DNA of 5,703 nucleotides from an uncultured Clostridia bacterium (GTDB lineage Bacteria > Bacillota > Clostridia > Oscillospirales > Oscillospiraceae). The notes beneath the pieces were generated by a model. It had not been told where the DNA came from and made no database searches. It saw only the letters and a program-made list of their open reading frames with translations. Within the stretch, counting starts at the first letter, position 1. Each line of letters starts with the position of its first letter. The position numbers were made by a program, and so were the translations under genes. Of the stretch, positions 1-5,658 are shown piece by piece. The stretch lies in the NCBI GenBank assembly GCA_946006895.1, contig CAMFZO010000104.1, positions 1 through 5,703 of the forward strand, written 5' to 3'.

Positions 1-35
1 TTTGCCTCTACCCCAACTATTGACATAGAGCCACA

Positions 36-61
36 TTTTGCTATGCTTTTGCATAGCAAAA
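36..61. repeat. Perfect inverted repeat, 11-bp arms, TTTT spacer
   Basis: The arms TTTTGCTATGC (36-46) and GCATAGCAAAA (51-61) are exact reverse complements around a 4-base spacer. It lies beyond the end of rqcP and 3 bases from a second hairpin. It may be part of a compound terminator, or an operator, because a plus-strand promoter-like pair (TTGACA at 20-25, TATGCT at 42-47, 16-bp spacer) overlaps it. The palindrome is certain; its function is not. Confidence 0.6.
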
Positions 62-64
62 CAG

Positions 65-106
65 ACGCGCTGCACAGGAGCATCCCATGCAGCGCGTTCT
101 TTTTTT
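65..106. terminator. Intrinsic terminator-like hairpin after rqcP
   Basis: A perfect 10-bp GC-rich stem, ACGCGCTGCA (65-74) with TGCAGCGCGT (88-97), encloses a 13-base loop. On the plus strand it is followed by a T-rich tract (98-106), the classical layout for terminating rightward transcription. Read on the minus strand, the hairpin lies just past the rqcP stop and is followed by CTGTTTTG, a weaker U-tract, so it may work in both directions and end the trkA-trkH-rqcP transcript. No plus-strand gene is visible to its left within the window. Confidence 0.65.
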
Positions 107-352
107 CTATTCCGCTATCTCGCGGTACATGGCGGAGGCATCGTCCTTGCGCACGGCCTCGGCCACCGCCAGCACCTCCACAGCCAGGGTCCGGCTGCCG
201 AAGGCGATGCGGATAACATCGCCTACCTTCACGTCGTAGGACGCCTTGGCCGGGCGGCCGTTGACCGTGACGCGGGCGTTATCGCAGGCCTCATTGGCAA
301 CGGTGCGCCGCTTGATGAGCCGCGAGACCTTGAGAAATTTATCCAGTCGCAT
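107..352 (-). CDS. rqcP: RqcP/YabO-type S4-domain RNA-binding protein
   Basis: This small S4-domain protein of 81 residues closely resembles Bacillus subtilis RqcP (YabO). In that family the protein binds the 50S subunit carrying a stalled peptidyl-tRNA and works with RqcH to add C-terminal alanine tails during ribosome quality control. The sequence opens with the hallmark MRLDKFLKVSRLIKRRT, followed by VTVNGRPAKASYDVKVGD, the S4 RNA-binding fold, and ends near a conserved ASAMY. An in-frame ATG exists 7 codons upstream (373), but the ATG at 352 matches the family N-terminus and has AAGGAAGG (358-365) 5 bases before it. The gene starts 23 bases after the trkH stop, so it is probably co-transcribed with trkA and trkH. 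The length is normal for the family and nothing is broken. Confidence 0.93.
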   Translation of the reverse strand: MRLDKFLKVSRLIKRRTVANEACDNARVTVNGRPAKASYDVKVGDVIRIAFGSRTLAVEVLAVAEAVRKDDASAMYREIAE

Positions 353-357
353 AATAT

Positions 358-365
358 CCTTCCTT
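358..365 (-). promoter_or_regulatory. Ribosome binding site of rqcP
   Basis: On the minus strand this reads AAGGAAGG, 5 bases before the ATG at 352. It supports that start over the in-frame ATG at 373, for which this site would lie inside the coding region. Confidence 0.6.
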
Positions 366-375
366 ATTTTCAAAA

Positions 376-1611
376 TCAGTGTTTTCGCCAGGTAGAGGGG
401 CGGAAGAGGATCAGCATGGGGAACAGCTCCAGCCGCCCGAACAGCATATCCAGCGACAGGACGATCTTCGACAGGGCGGAAAAATCCGCGTAGTTACCCG
501 CCGGACCGATGAGGATGCTGGTGCCGGGACCGATATTGTTCAGCGTCGCCAGCACGGCGGTGACGGTGGTCTCCGTGCCCATATCATCGAGAGAGACCAG
601 CAGCATGGAGGTCAGGGCGATGAGCAGATAGAAGATCAAAAAGGCGTTGGTGCCGCGGATGACGTCGCTGCTGACCCGCTTACCGTCCATGGTCATGACC
701 TCCACGCGGTGGGGATGGAGCAGGCGCCGCAGCTCAGCCCGGGCAGACTTGAACAGGATCAGCAGACGGCTGACCTTGATGCCGCCGCCGGTAGAACCGG
801 CGCAGGCCCCGATGACCATGAGGGACATCAGCACCATTTTGGAAAGCTCAGGCCACCGGGAGAAGTCCACCGTGCTGAAGCCCGTGGTGGTGAGAATGGA
901 ACCGACGGAGAAGGAAACGTGGTGGAGCGTCTGGCCAAAGGTGGAAAAATAGCCGCCGGTGAGGGTCAGATTCAGGGAGATCAAGGCAACGGCGAACAGG
1001 ATGATGGCCAGATAGCATTTCAGCTCGGAATTCCTGGCGATCAGCCGGAATTTGCGGCTGATCAGGAAAAAATAGATGGAAAAATTCACGCCGAAGAGGA
1101 TCATGGCCACCGTCGTGACGCTCTGGATATAGGGCGTGTAGCTTGCCAGGCCGTCGTTGCGCACGGCAAAACCGCCGGTACCCGCCGAGCCAAAGGTCAG
1201 ACACACGCTGTCAAAGAGGGAGATCTCCCCCCAGCCGAACAGATTGCCCAACTGGTAGGCGCAAATCTGCAGCAGGGTCATGGCGCAGTAGATGCCGTAG
1301 AGGATCATGGCGGAGGTGCGCATTTTCGGCACCATTTTGCTCACCGACGGGCCGGGGGATTCGGCCTTGAGCAGGTAGAGGCTGTCGCCGGACAGGGGCA
1401 CCACCGCCAGCATGAACACCAGCATTTCAGCTCGGAATTCCTGGCGATCAGCCGGAATTTGCGGCTGATCAGGAAAAAATAGATGGAAAAATTCACGCCG
1501 AAGAGGATCATGGCCACCGTCGTGACGCTCTGGATATAGGGCGTGTAGCTTGCCAGGCCGTCGTTGCGCACGGCAAAACCGCCGGTACCCGCCGAGCCAA
1601 AGGTCAGACAC
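376..1611 (-). CDS. trkH: TrkH C-terminal fragment, spurious N-terminus
   Basis: This is the open frame for the 3' part of the broken trkH. Only the region from about 1423 down to the stop at 376 is real TrkH sequence (about 349 residues, starting near LVFMLAVVPLSGDS), carrying filter loops two to four and GRLELFP. The first 60 or so residues (MSDLWLGGYRRF onward) are the duplicated DNA read in the wrong frame. No convincing ribosome binding site marks an independent start, so this is unlikely to be a separate gene. Confidence 0.7.
   Translation of the reverse strand: MSDLWLGGYRRFCRAQRRPGKLHALYPERHDGGHDPLRREFFHLFFPDQPQIPADRQEFRAEMLVFMLAVVPLSGDSLYLLKAESPGPSVSKMVPKMRTSAMILYGIYCAMTLLQICAYQLGNLFGWGEISLFDSVCLTFGSAGTGGFAVRNDGLASYTPYIQSVTTVAMILFGVNFSIYFFLISRKFRLIARNSELKCYLAIILFAVALISLNLTLTGGYFSTFGQTLHHVSFSVGSILTTTGFSTVDFSRWPELSKMVLMSLMVIGACAGSTGGGIKVSRLLILFKSARAELRRLLHPHRVEVMTMDGKRVSSDVIRGTNAFLIFYLLIALTSMLLVSLDDMGTETTVTAVLATLNNIGPGTSILIGPAGNYADFSALSKIVLSLDMLFGRLELFPMLILFRPSTWRKH
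1014..1424. repeat. Tandem direct repeat in trkH, copy 1
   Basis: By eye, this 411-base stretch is identical to 1421-1831. The period is 407 bases and the two copies share the 4 bases AGCA at the junction (1421-1424). Identity stops abruptly at both ends (T versus C at 1013/1420; T versus C at 1425/1832). It encodes TrkH residues about 141-277. Confidence 0.97.
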
Positions 1612-2252
1612 ACGCTGTCAAAGAGGGAGATCTCCCCCCAGCCGAACAGATTGCCCAACTGGTAGGCGCAAATCTGCAGCAGGGTCATGGCGCAGTAGAT
1701 GCCGTAGAGGATCATGGCGGAGGTGCGCATTTTCGGCACCATTTTGCTCACCGACGGGCCGGGGGATTCGGCCTTGAGCAGGTAGAGGCTGTCGCCGGAC
1801 AGGGGCACCACCGCCAGCATGAACACCAGCACGCCCATGCCGCCCAGCCAGTGGGTAAAGCTGCGCCAGAACAGCAGTCCGTGGGGAACGGCCTCCACGT
1901 TGTGCAGGATGCTGGCACCGGTGGTGGAGAAGCCGGAGACGGTCTCGAACACCGCGTCCAGATAGCTGGGCGTGGCGCCGTAAAAATAGAAGGGCAGCGC
2001 GCCCAAAAGCGATATAACGATCCACGACAATGACACCACGACAAAGCCGTCGCGGGCCTGCATAGCGCGCCGCTGCTTGGGCTTGCACAGCAGCAGCAGT
2101 CCGCCCGGGACGGCGCAGATCGCTGCCGTCAGCAGCAAACTGGCCCAATCACCCTCGCCGTAGATGAGGGCTACAATGACCGGCAGCAGCAGAAACCCAC
2201 CCAAAAGCAGCAGCACATCGCCAAGAAGATAAAAGATCATCCGGTAATTCAT
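1341..2252 (-). CDS. trkH: TrkH N-terminal fragment, frameshifted tail
   Basis: This is the reading frame that a gene caller would report for the 5' part of the broken trkH. Residues 1-277 are normal TrkH, including filter loops one and two. After the duplication junction at 1421-1424, translation enters the second unit out of frame and adds about 26 unrelated residues (beginning WCSCWRW and rich in Cys, Pro and Arg) before stopping. The tail is not a natural protein segment. The fragment lacks filter loops three and four, so it could not form a complete pore. Confidence 0.75.
   Translation of the reverse strand: MNYRMIFYLLGDVLLLLGGFLLLPVIVALIYGEGDWASLLLTAAICAVPGGLLLLCKPKQRRAMQARDGFVVVSLSWIVISLLGALPFYFYGATPSYLDAVFETVSGFSTTGASILHNVEAVPHGLLFWRSFTHWLGGMGVLVFMLAVVPLSGDSLYLLKAESPGPSVSKMVPKMRTSAMILYGIYCAMTLLQICAYQLGNLFGWGEISLFDSVCLTFGSAGTGGFAVRNDGLASYTPYIQSVTTVAMILFGVNFSIYFFLISRKFRLIARNSELKCWCSCWRWCPCPATASTCSRPNPPARR
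1421..1831. repeat. Tandem direct repeat in trkH, copy 2
   Basis: This is the second copy of the 407-base unit, with no visible difference from 1014-1424. This copy is in frame with the trkH start, while copy 1 is in frame with the trkH 3' end, so deleting either unit regenerates the intact gene. There are no transposase genes or terminal inverted repeats, so it is not a mobile element. Confidence 0.97.
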
Positions 2253-3619
2253 ACTCTGGCTCTCCGCTTTTCCAGGATGTCGTCCAGGTCGTTCAGACCG
2301 GTGACGGTGGTGACCACGACAACGGTATCGCCCGGCTCGATGGTATCCCGGCCGCTGGGGGTCAGGATCCTGCCGTTTCGGTTGATGGCACCGATAAGCA
2401 GGTCAGGCCGAAGCCGCAGCTCCATCAGGGGCGTGCCGCAGACGGCGGATTTGGCGGTGGCCCGGAACTCCAGAGCCTCGGCCTTGTTGCCGACGATCTT
2501 ATACAGGGTCTCCACGTTGGAGCCGAGAGAATTCTGCATGGCGCGGACGTAGCGGACGATATGGTCGGCGGCGATGTAGCGCGGATGGAACACGCTGCCC
2601 AGGTCCATGGACTTGACGATGTGGGAGAAGGTCGTCCGATTGATCTTTGTGACGATTTTCGCCTTGGTCACGCTGCGGGCATAGAGGCTCATAAGGACGT
2701 TTTCCTCGTCGATGCCCGTCAGAGAGGCCACCGCGTCCATTTTTTCGATGCCCTCCTGGGCAAGCAGATGCTCATTGGTGGCGTCGCCATGGATAATGTC
2801 CGCGTCGGGCAGGCGCTCCGACAGGGATTCGCAGACCTCAGCGCTGGACTCGATGATCTTCACGCTGGCACCGAAATCCAGCATCTGCCGGGCCAGATAG
2901 TAGGAGATGCGTCCGCCGCCCAGCAGCATGACCCGCTTGACCGGCTCGGAGGGAATGCCGATCTTGTGGAAGAATTTCGCCGCGGTCCTGGGCTTGGCGA
3001 CGAAGCTGATGCGGTCACCTGCCTTGAGGACAAAATTGCCGGAGGGGATGTAGACGTCGTGGGCGCCGCGCTCCACGGCGCAGATGAGCACACCGCTGTG
3101 CATCTTGCCCAGCTCCAGGAGCTTCAGTCCGTCCAGGGGGCTGTTGTCCGGCAGGCGGACCTTGTGCAGCTCCACCCGGCCCTTGGAAAAGGTGTCGATC
3201 TTGATGGCCGACGGTGCCCGGAGAATCCGTGCGATCTCCGATGCGCTGGCAAGCTCCGGATTGAGGGTCATGCTCAGACCCAGGTCGTCCTTGACCAGGC
3301 GGATGCCCTCGGCGTATTCGGGGTTGCGCACCCGGGCGATGGTGTTGCCCACCCCCAGCTTTTTGGCGATCAGGCAGGCCAGAAGATTTTCCTCGTCGGT
3401 GGACATGACGGCAATGGCCAGATCCGCCGTATCCACACCGGCCTCGCGGAGGGTCTGCAGGGTGATGCCGTTGCCCTCCACGGTCATGACGTCCAGGGTG
3501 CTGATGGTATCCAGCGCCTCGGCGCTTCTGTCCACGACGGTGATTTCATGGCCCTCGCGCAGGAGCTGGTCCGCCAGGGTCGCGCCGATCTTTCCGGCGC
3601 CAATGATGACGATTTTCAT
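2249..3619 (-). CDS. trkA: TrkA, regulatory NAD-binding subunit of Trk K+ uptake
   Basis: Peripheral cytoplasmic subunit that binds nucleotides and gates the TrkH potassium channel. The 456-residue length and duplicated architecture are standard for TrkA: RCK-N Rossmann domain 1 (residues 1 to about 120, with GAGKIG at 7-12 and acidic D30 ending the second strand), RCK-C 1 (about 145-225), RCK-N 2 (about 228-345, with GGGRIS at 234-239 and E257) and RCK-C 2 (about 370-450). The chosen start MKIVIIGAGKIG matches the family N-terminus and has GGAGGA (3627-3632) 7 bases upstream. An in-frame ATG 14 codons earlier (3661) would add a non-family leader and lies next to the predicted transcription start, so I reject it. 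The stop overlaps the trkH ATG by 4 bases. The gene is intact. A KtrA-type protein is excluded because those have a single RCK unit of about 220 residues. Confidence 0.95.
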   Translation of the reverse strand: MKIVIIGAGKIGATLADQLLREGHEITVVDRSAEALDTISTLDVMTVEGNGITLQTLREAGVDTADLAIAVMSTDEENLLACLIAKKLGVGNTIARVRNPEYAEGIRLVKDDLGLSMTLNPELASASEIARILRAPSAIKIDTFSKGRVELHKVRLPDNSPLDGLKLLELGKMHSGVLICAVERGAHDVYIPSGNFVLKAGDRISFVAKPRTAAKFFHKIGIPSEPVKRVMLLGGGRISYYLARQMLDFGASVKIIESSAEVCESLSERLPDADIIHGDATNEHLLAQEGIEKMDAVASLTGIDEENVLMSLYARSVTKAKIVTKINRTTFSHIVKSMDLGSVFHPRYIAADHIVRYVRAMQNSLGSNVETLYKIVGNKAEALEFRATAKSAVCGTPLMELRLRPDLLIGAINRNGRILTPSGRDTIEPGDTVVVVTTVTGLNDLDDILEKRRARV

Positions 3620-3626
3620 TCCAACA

Positions 3627-3632
3627 TCCTCC
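3627..3632 (-). promoter_or_regulatory. Ribosome binding site of trkA
   Basis: GGAGGA on the minus strand, 7 bases before the ATG at 3619. It decides in favour of this start over the in-frame ATG at 3661, which would place the site inside the coding region. Confidence 0.75.
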
Positions 3633-3669
3633 AGAAAACACGGGATGGTATAGAACCGCAATTTTTTCT

Positions 3670-3698
3670 ATTTTATCATACGCCCACAGAAAAAGCAA
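3670..3698 (-). promoter_or_regulatory. Putative sigma-A promoter of trkA-trkH-rqcP
   Basis: On the minus strand, TTGCTT (3693-3698) and TAAAAT (3670-3675) are separated by 17 bases. The -10 box matches the consensus at 5 of 6 positions and the -35 box at about half. The predicted transcript would begin near 3663, leaving a leader of roughly 45 bases that is too short for a c-di-AMP (ydaO) riboswitch. The -35 box overlaps the base of the upstream terminator stem and its T-tract. Confidence 0.45.
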
Positions 3699-3724
3699 GC
3701 GGAGAGGTTTCCCCTCCCCGCTTG
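3690..3724 (-). terminator. Intrinsic terminator of the RACo/DUF3786/TF-like operon
   Basis: Read on the minus strand, a 12-bp stem (arms at 3713-3724 and 3696-3707, one G-U pair) encloses a 5-base loop GGAAA and is followed by G and then TTTTT (3694-3690). It begins 15 bases after the stop of the trigger-factor-like gene. It separates the corrinoid-related block from the trk block. Confidence 0.88.
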
Positions 3725-3739
3725 TGTTGCCAGCGCAGC

Positions 3740-4414
3740 TTATTCCTCGACGACGGCGGCTTCACGGACCAGGGTCAGGACCTTGCCGGTGATGACGCTG
3801 GTACGGACAGTCTCCGCCAGGGCGTCGTCATAGACCTTGGCAAGCTCCGACGCCGTGATGCGGTTGATGCGGCAGATCTCGGCGCAGGCGTCGGCAACGT
3901 CCTTCTCGGTGACGGTGACGCCCTCCAGCGCGGCGATCCTGTCGATGGCCGCCTGGATCTTCAGAAGCTGGCGGGAGTCCTCCGCCAGGTCCTCCAAAAG
4001 CTGCTCCCGGGTGGTGCCGCTGAAGCTGCAGTAAGCCTCCACCGACAGATTCCGCTGGGCAAGCTGCGCCCGCAGGGTCTCAAGCTGCTTCTGCGCGCCG
4101 TCGGCCACCTCGTCCTCGGTGGGGGTGTAGTCCAGCGTCGCAGCCGCCTGACGGATCAGACGGTCCCGCAGCTCCTCCTCTGCCCGTTCGTCATAGTGGG
4201 CCCGCAGGGCCTCGCCCATTTTCTCCCGCATCCGGGTCAGGTTTTCGCACTGCCCGACCTCCCGGGCAAAGGCGTCGTCCAGGGCATAGGGTTCCTTGTC
4301 CGGGTGCTCCATCGACGCCTGCTGACGCAGCTTTTCCAGATGGCGGTCAATCTCCGTGTCCGTGACCTCCACTCGCTCCAGGGCGGCTTTCAGACCTTTA
4401 TATTGAAACTCCAT
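3740..4414 (-). CDS. Trigger-factor-like chaperone, C-terminal region only
   Basis: A 224-residue soluble protein, rich in predicted helix, related to the linker and C-terminal (SurA-like) chaperone region of trigger factor. Residues 2-32 (YKGLKA...VTDTEIDRHLEKLRQQ) resemble the end of the ribosome-binding domain and the linker. Residues from about 45 (LDDAFAREVGQCENLTRMREKM...ERAEEELRDRLI) match the start of the C-terminal chaperone domain. The GFRxGKxP ribosome-docking loop and the whole FKBP-like PPIase domain are absent; ordinary trigger factor has about 430 residues. The start has AAAGGAG about 7 bases upstream and the frame is open, so this looks like a designed short form rather than a degraded gene. 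It follows DUF3786 by 33 bases and is last in the operon. Inference: a dedicated holdase or assembly factor for a protein encoded in this cluster, not a ribosome-bound folding factor. Confidence 0.75.
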   Translation of the reverse strand: MEFQYKGLKAALERVEVTDTEIDRHLEKLRQQASMEHPDKEPYALDDAFAREVGQCENLTRMREKMGEALRAHYDERAEEELRDRLIRQAAATLDYTPTEDEVADGAQKQLETLRAQLAQRNLSVEAYCSFSGTTREQLLEDLAEDSRQLLKIQAAIDRIAALEGVTVTEKDVADACAEICRINRITASELAKVYDDALAETVRTSVITGKVLTLVREAAVVEE

Positions 4415-4447
4415 GGTATTTCTCCTTTGTTGAAATCGTCGGCAGGA

Positions 4448-5068
4448 TCACATCGCCGCCTTCAGCGCGGTGATCAGCAGGTCGCCTGCCACGACCCGGT
4501 CCTCAGCGGCAAAGCCCCCGCCGAAATTGGCGCTGTAGAGGAGCTGGGCGTTGGGCGGGAACTCGTCGTCGCCCTCCCAGACGATGAGGCGCAGACGGTA
4601 ATTGTCCCAGAGGGTAAATTCGTAGGCCGCGTCGCCGTGCTTCAGCAGCAGCCCGCCCAGACGCTCCGCCGCCTGACGGAAGGCCGCCAGCCGGGTGCCA
4701 AAGGTAAAGGCGGCACGGGTCAGGACCCGTCCGGTGAACGGTTTTATGTAAACCTCGCCCCAGGGCAGCTCCCGGAAGGTCTTGAAGTCGCTGTCAGCCG
4801 GTGCTGCCTTTCCCTCCAGCAGGAGCCGCAGCAGGAAGGTCTCGGCGTGGAGGCCCTCCAGCGTCGGCAGATGCTCCGCCGCCTTTTCCACCCGCAGGGC
4901 GTAGTCCGGGTGGGCCACGGCGTAGGTCACGCCCAGAACCCGGAGACGAAATTCGCCGTTTTCAAAGGGAATGTGCAGACGCTGTGCCGCCTCTGCCGCG
5001 TCCATGGCGGCAAACCGCTGCCGGTAGTGCTCAAAGGGCACCTCTTCCTTGTGGTTTTCTACTTGCAT
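4448..5068 (-). CDS. DUF3786 domain protein, likely corrinoid-associated
   Basis: A 206-residue cytoplasmic protein recognised as DUF3786, a family of unknown biochemical function found mostly in anaerobes with corrinoid proteins. Visible family features are FRLRVLGVTYAVAHPDY (about 40-56), FKTFRELPWGEVYIKPF (about 95-111, the Fxs/tFrELP region) and the hallmark VWEGDDEFPPNAQLLYSANF (163-182), followed by a C-terminal segment AAEDRVVAGDLLITALK. No signal peptide, membrane segment or cysteine cluster is seen. The ATG has GGAGG about 8 bases upstream and starts 3 bases after the stop of the RACo-like gene, so the two are almost certainly co-translated. This supports a shared role in corrinoid protein maturation or reactivation, but that role is inferred from context only. 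The length is typical of the family. Confidence 0.82.
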   Translation of the reverse strand: MQVENHKEEVPFEHYRQRFAAMDAAEAAQRLHIPFENGEFRLRVLGVTYAVAHPDYALRVEKAAEHLPTLEGLHAETFLLRLLLEGKAAPADSDFKTFRELPWGEVYIKPFTGRVLTRAAFTFGTRLAAFRQAAERLGGLLLKHGDAAYEFTLWDNYRLRLIVWEGDDEFPPNAQLLYSANFGGGFAAEDRVVAGDLLITALKAAM

Positions 5069-5071
5069 CCT

Positions 5072-5658
5072 TTACGCCTCCTCCGGGGCTGCAAACCGGG
5101 CCGCGTCGGTGTGGGGCAGGAAACAGGCCGCCACAAAGGCGTCCATGTAGCCCGGATGGGTGGACAGCTCCATGTAGGTCATATTGCGGGCAACCTCGGC
5201 CACCTTTTCCTCGGCTGCCTCGGAAAGAGCCATGGCGTAAGCGCCGGCCAGAGAGGAGTTGCCGATGTAGTGGAACAGCTCCAGCGGCACATTGGGGAAC
5301 ATACCGATACGCACGGCGTTTTTCATGTTGATGCCGCTGCCGATGCCGCCGGCGACGTAGACGCCCTCCAGCACGCTCTCGTCCATGTCCATGGCAGACA
5401 GCAGGGTGTCGATGGCGGAGTAGATGGCGGCCTTGGCGCGGATGAAGTTCAGAATATCCACCTCGTCCAGAGAGACCTCACGGCCCGTCTCCGATTCCTC
5501 CGGGGTGGCCAGGATATACCGGCCCGTGCCGTGGTGGTCGTGGGCGATGCGGGCACCCTCCCGGACGAAGAGGCCCTTGGAATTGATGATGCCGCAGCGG
5601 AACAGCTCGGCGATCATGTCAATGATGCCGCTGCCGCAGAGTCCCACGGGCTTCTGAC
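5072..5658 (-). CDS. RACo-like ASKHA ATPase (DUF4445), 5'-truncated
   Basis: This is the C-terminal 194 residues of a RACo-type reductive activator of corrinoid proteins. Such proteins use ATP hydrolysis to drive reduction of inactive Co(II) corrinoid to Co(I), with electrons from an N-terminal [2Fe-2S] domain. The visible part is the actin-like DUF4445 domain: PVGLCGSGIID at its very start (phosphate-binding type loop), AKAAIYSAIDTLL, VYVAGGIGSGINMKNAVRIGMFP (adenosine-type motif), IGNSSLAGAY, and the family C-terminus ending near YMDAFVAACFLPHTD. The gene is cut because genomic sequence ends at 5658. The ferredoxin domain and about two thirds of the protein are missing, so membership in the iron-sulfur-bearing subgroup cannot be confirmed. 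The GTG at 5647 is an internal valine codon, not a start. It lies 3 bases upstream of the DUF3786 gene. Confidence 0.88.

Larger units (their letters stand above)
376..2252 (-). pseudogene. trkH: trkH, K+ uptake membrane subunit, broken by tandem duplication
   Basis: TrkH/KtrB-family potassium transporter subunit, an inner-membrane pore protein gated by TrkA. As assembled, the frame is broken by a 407-bp tandem duplication (407 is not a multiple of 3). Removing one unit gives an uninterrupted 489-residue protein, a normal TrkH length, with all four selectivity-filter loops: SGFSTTGAS (about 106-114), TFGSAGTGGF (about 217-226), LTTTGFST (318-325) and NNIGPG (436-441). It also has the family motifs CAGSTGGGIKV (348-358) and GRLELFP (470-476), and many hydrophobic segments starting at residue 6. 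The start ATG (2252-2250) overlaps the trkA stop as ATGA, which suggests translational coupling. The duplicated part corresponds to residues about 141-277 and includes the second filter loop. Either the gene is a true pseudogene or the break is an assembly error; I favour the error because the copies are identical and the rest is intact. Confidence 0.9.

Noticed and set aside
38..493. Plus-strand open frame of 151 codons beginning inside the left palindrome
   Set aside because: It runs antisense through the terminator hairpin, all of rqcP and the end of trkH, has no recognisable protein signature and no convincing ribosome binding site.
379..1482. Long plus-strand open frame (367 codons) antisense to trkH
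   Set aside because: It is a GC-rich shadow of trkH: low complexity, rich in Gln, Gly, Asp and His, with no recognisable domain, and it spans the duplicated DNA. The minus strand encodes a clear TrkH.
1143..1777. Two identical 75-codon plus-strand open frames (1143-1370 and 1550-1777)
   Set aside because: They are the same antisense shadow seen twice because of the 407-bp duplication. They are useful as proof of the repeat but are not genes.
1014..1831. Duplication as an insertion sequence, CRISPR or target-site structure
   Set aside because: Both units are simply trkH coding DNA. There is no transposase, no terminal inverted repeats and no short repeat-spacer pattern.
3620..3661. Upstream in-frame ATG adding 14 residues to TrkA
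   Set aside because: The extension is not part of the TrkA family N-terminus, contains the ribosome binding site of the ATG at 3619, and begins almost at the predicted transcription start.
4801..5331. Plus-strand open frame of 176 codons opposite the DUF3786 and RACo-like genes
   Set aside because: It is composed mostly of Pro, Arg, Gly and Ala, typical of an antisense frame in GC-rich DNA, and crosses two well-supported minus-strand genes.
5645..5658. GTG at 5647 as the start of a short DUF4445 protein
   Set aside because: The codon encodes the conserved hydrophobic residue of the P-V/I-G-L/I-CGSG motif, and the frame stays open upstream to the end of genomic sequence, so the gene is truncated by the contig end.
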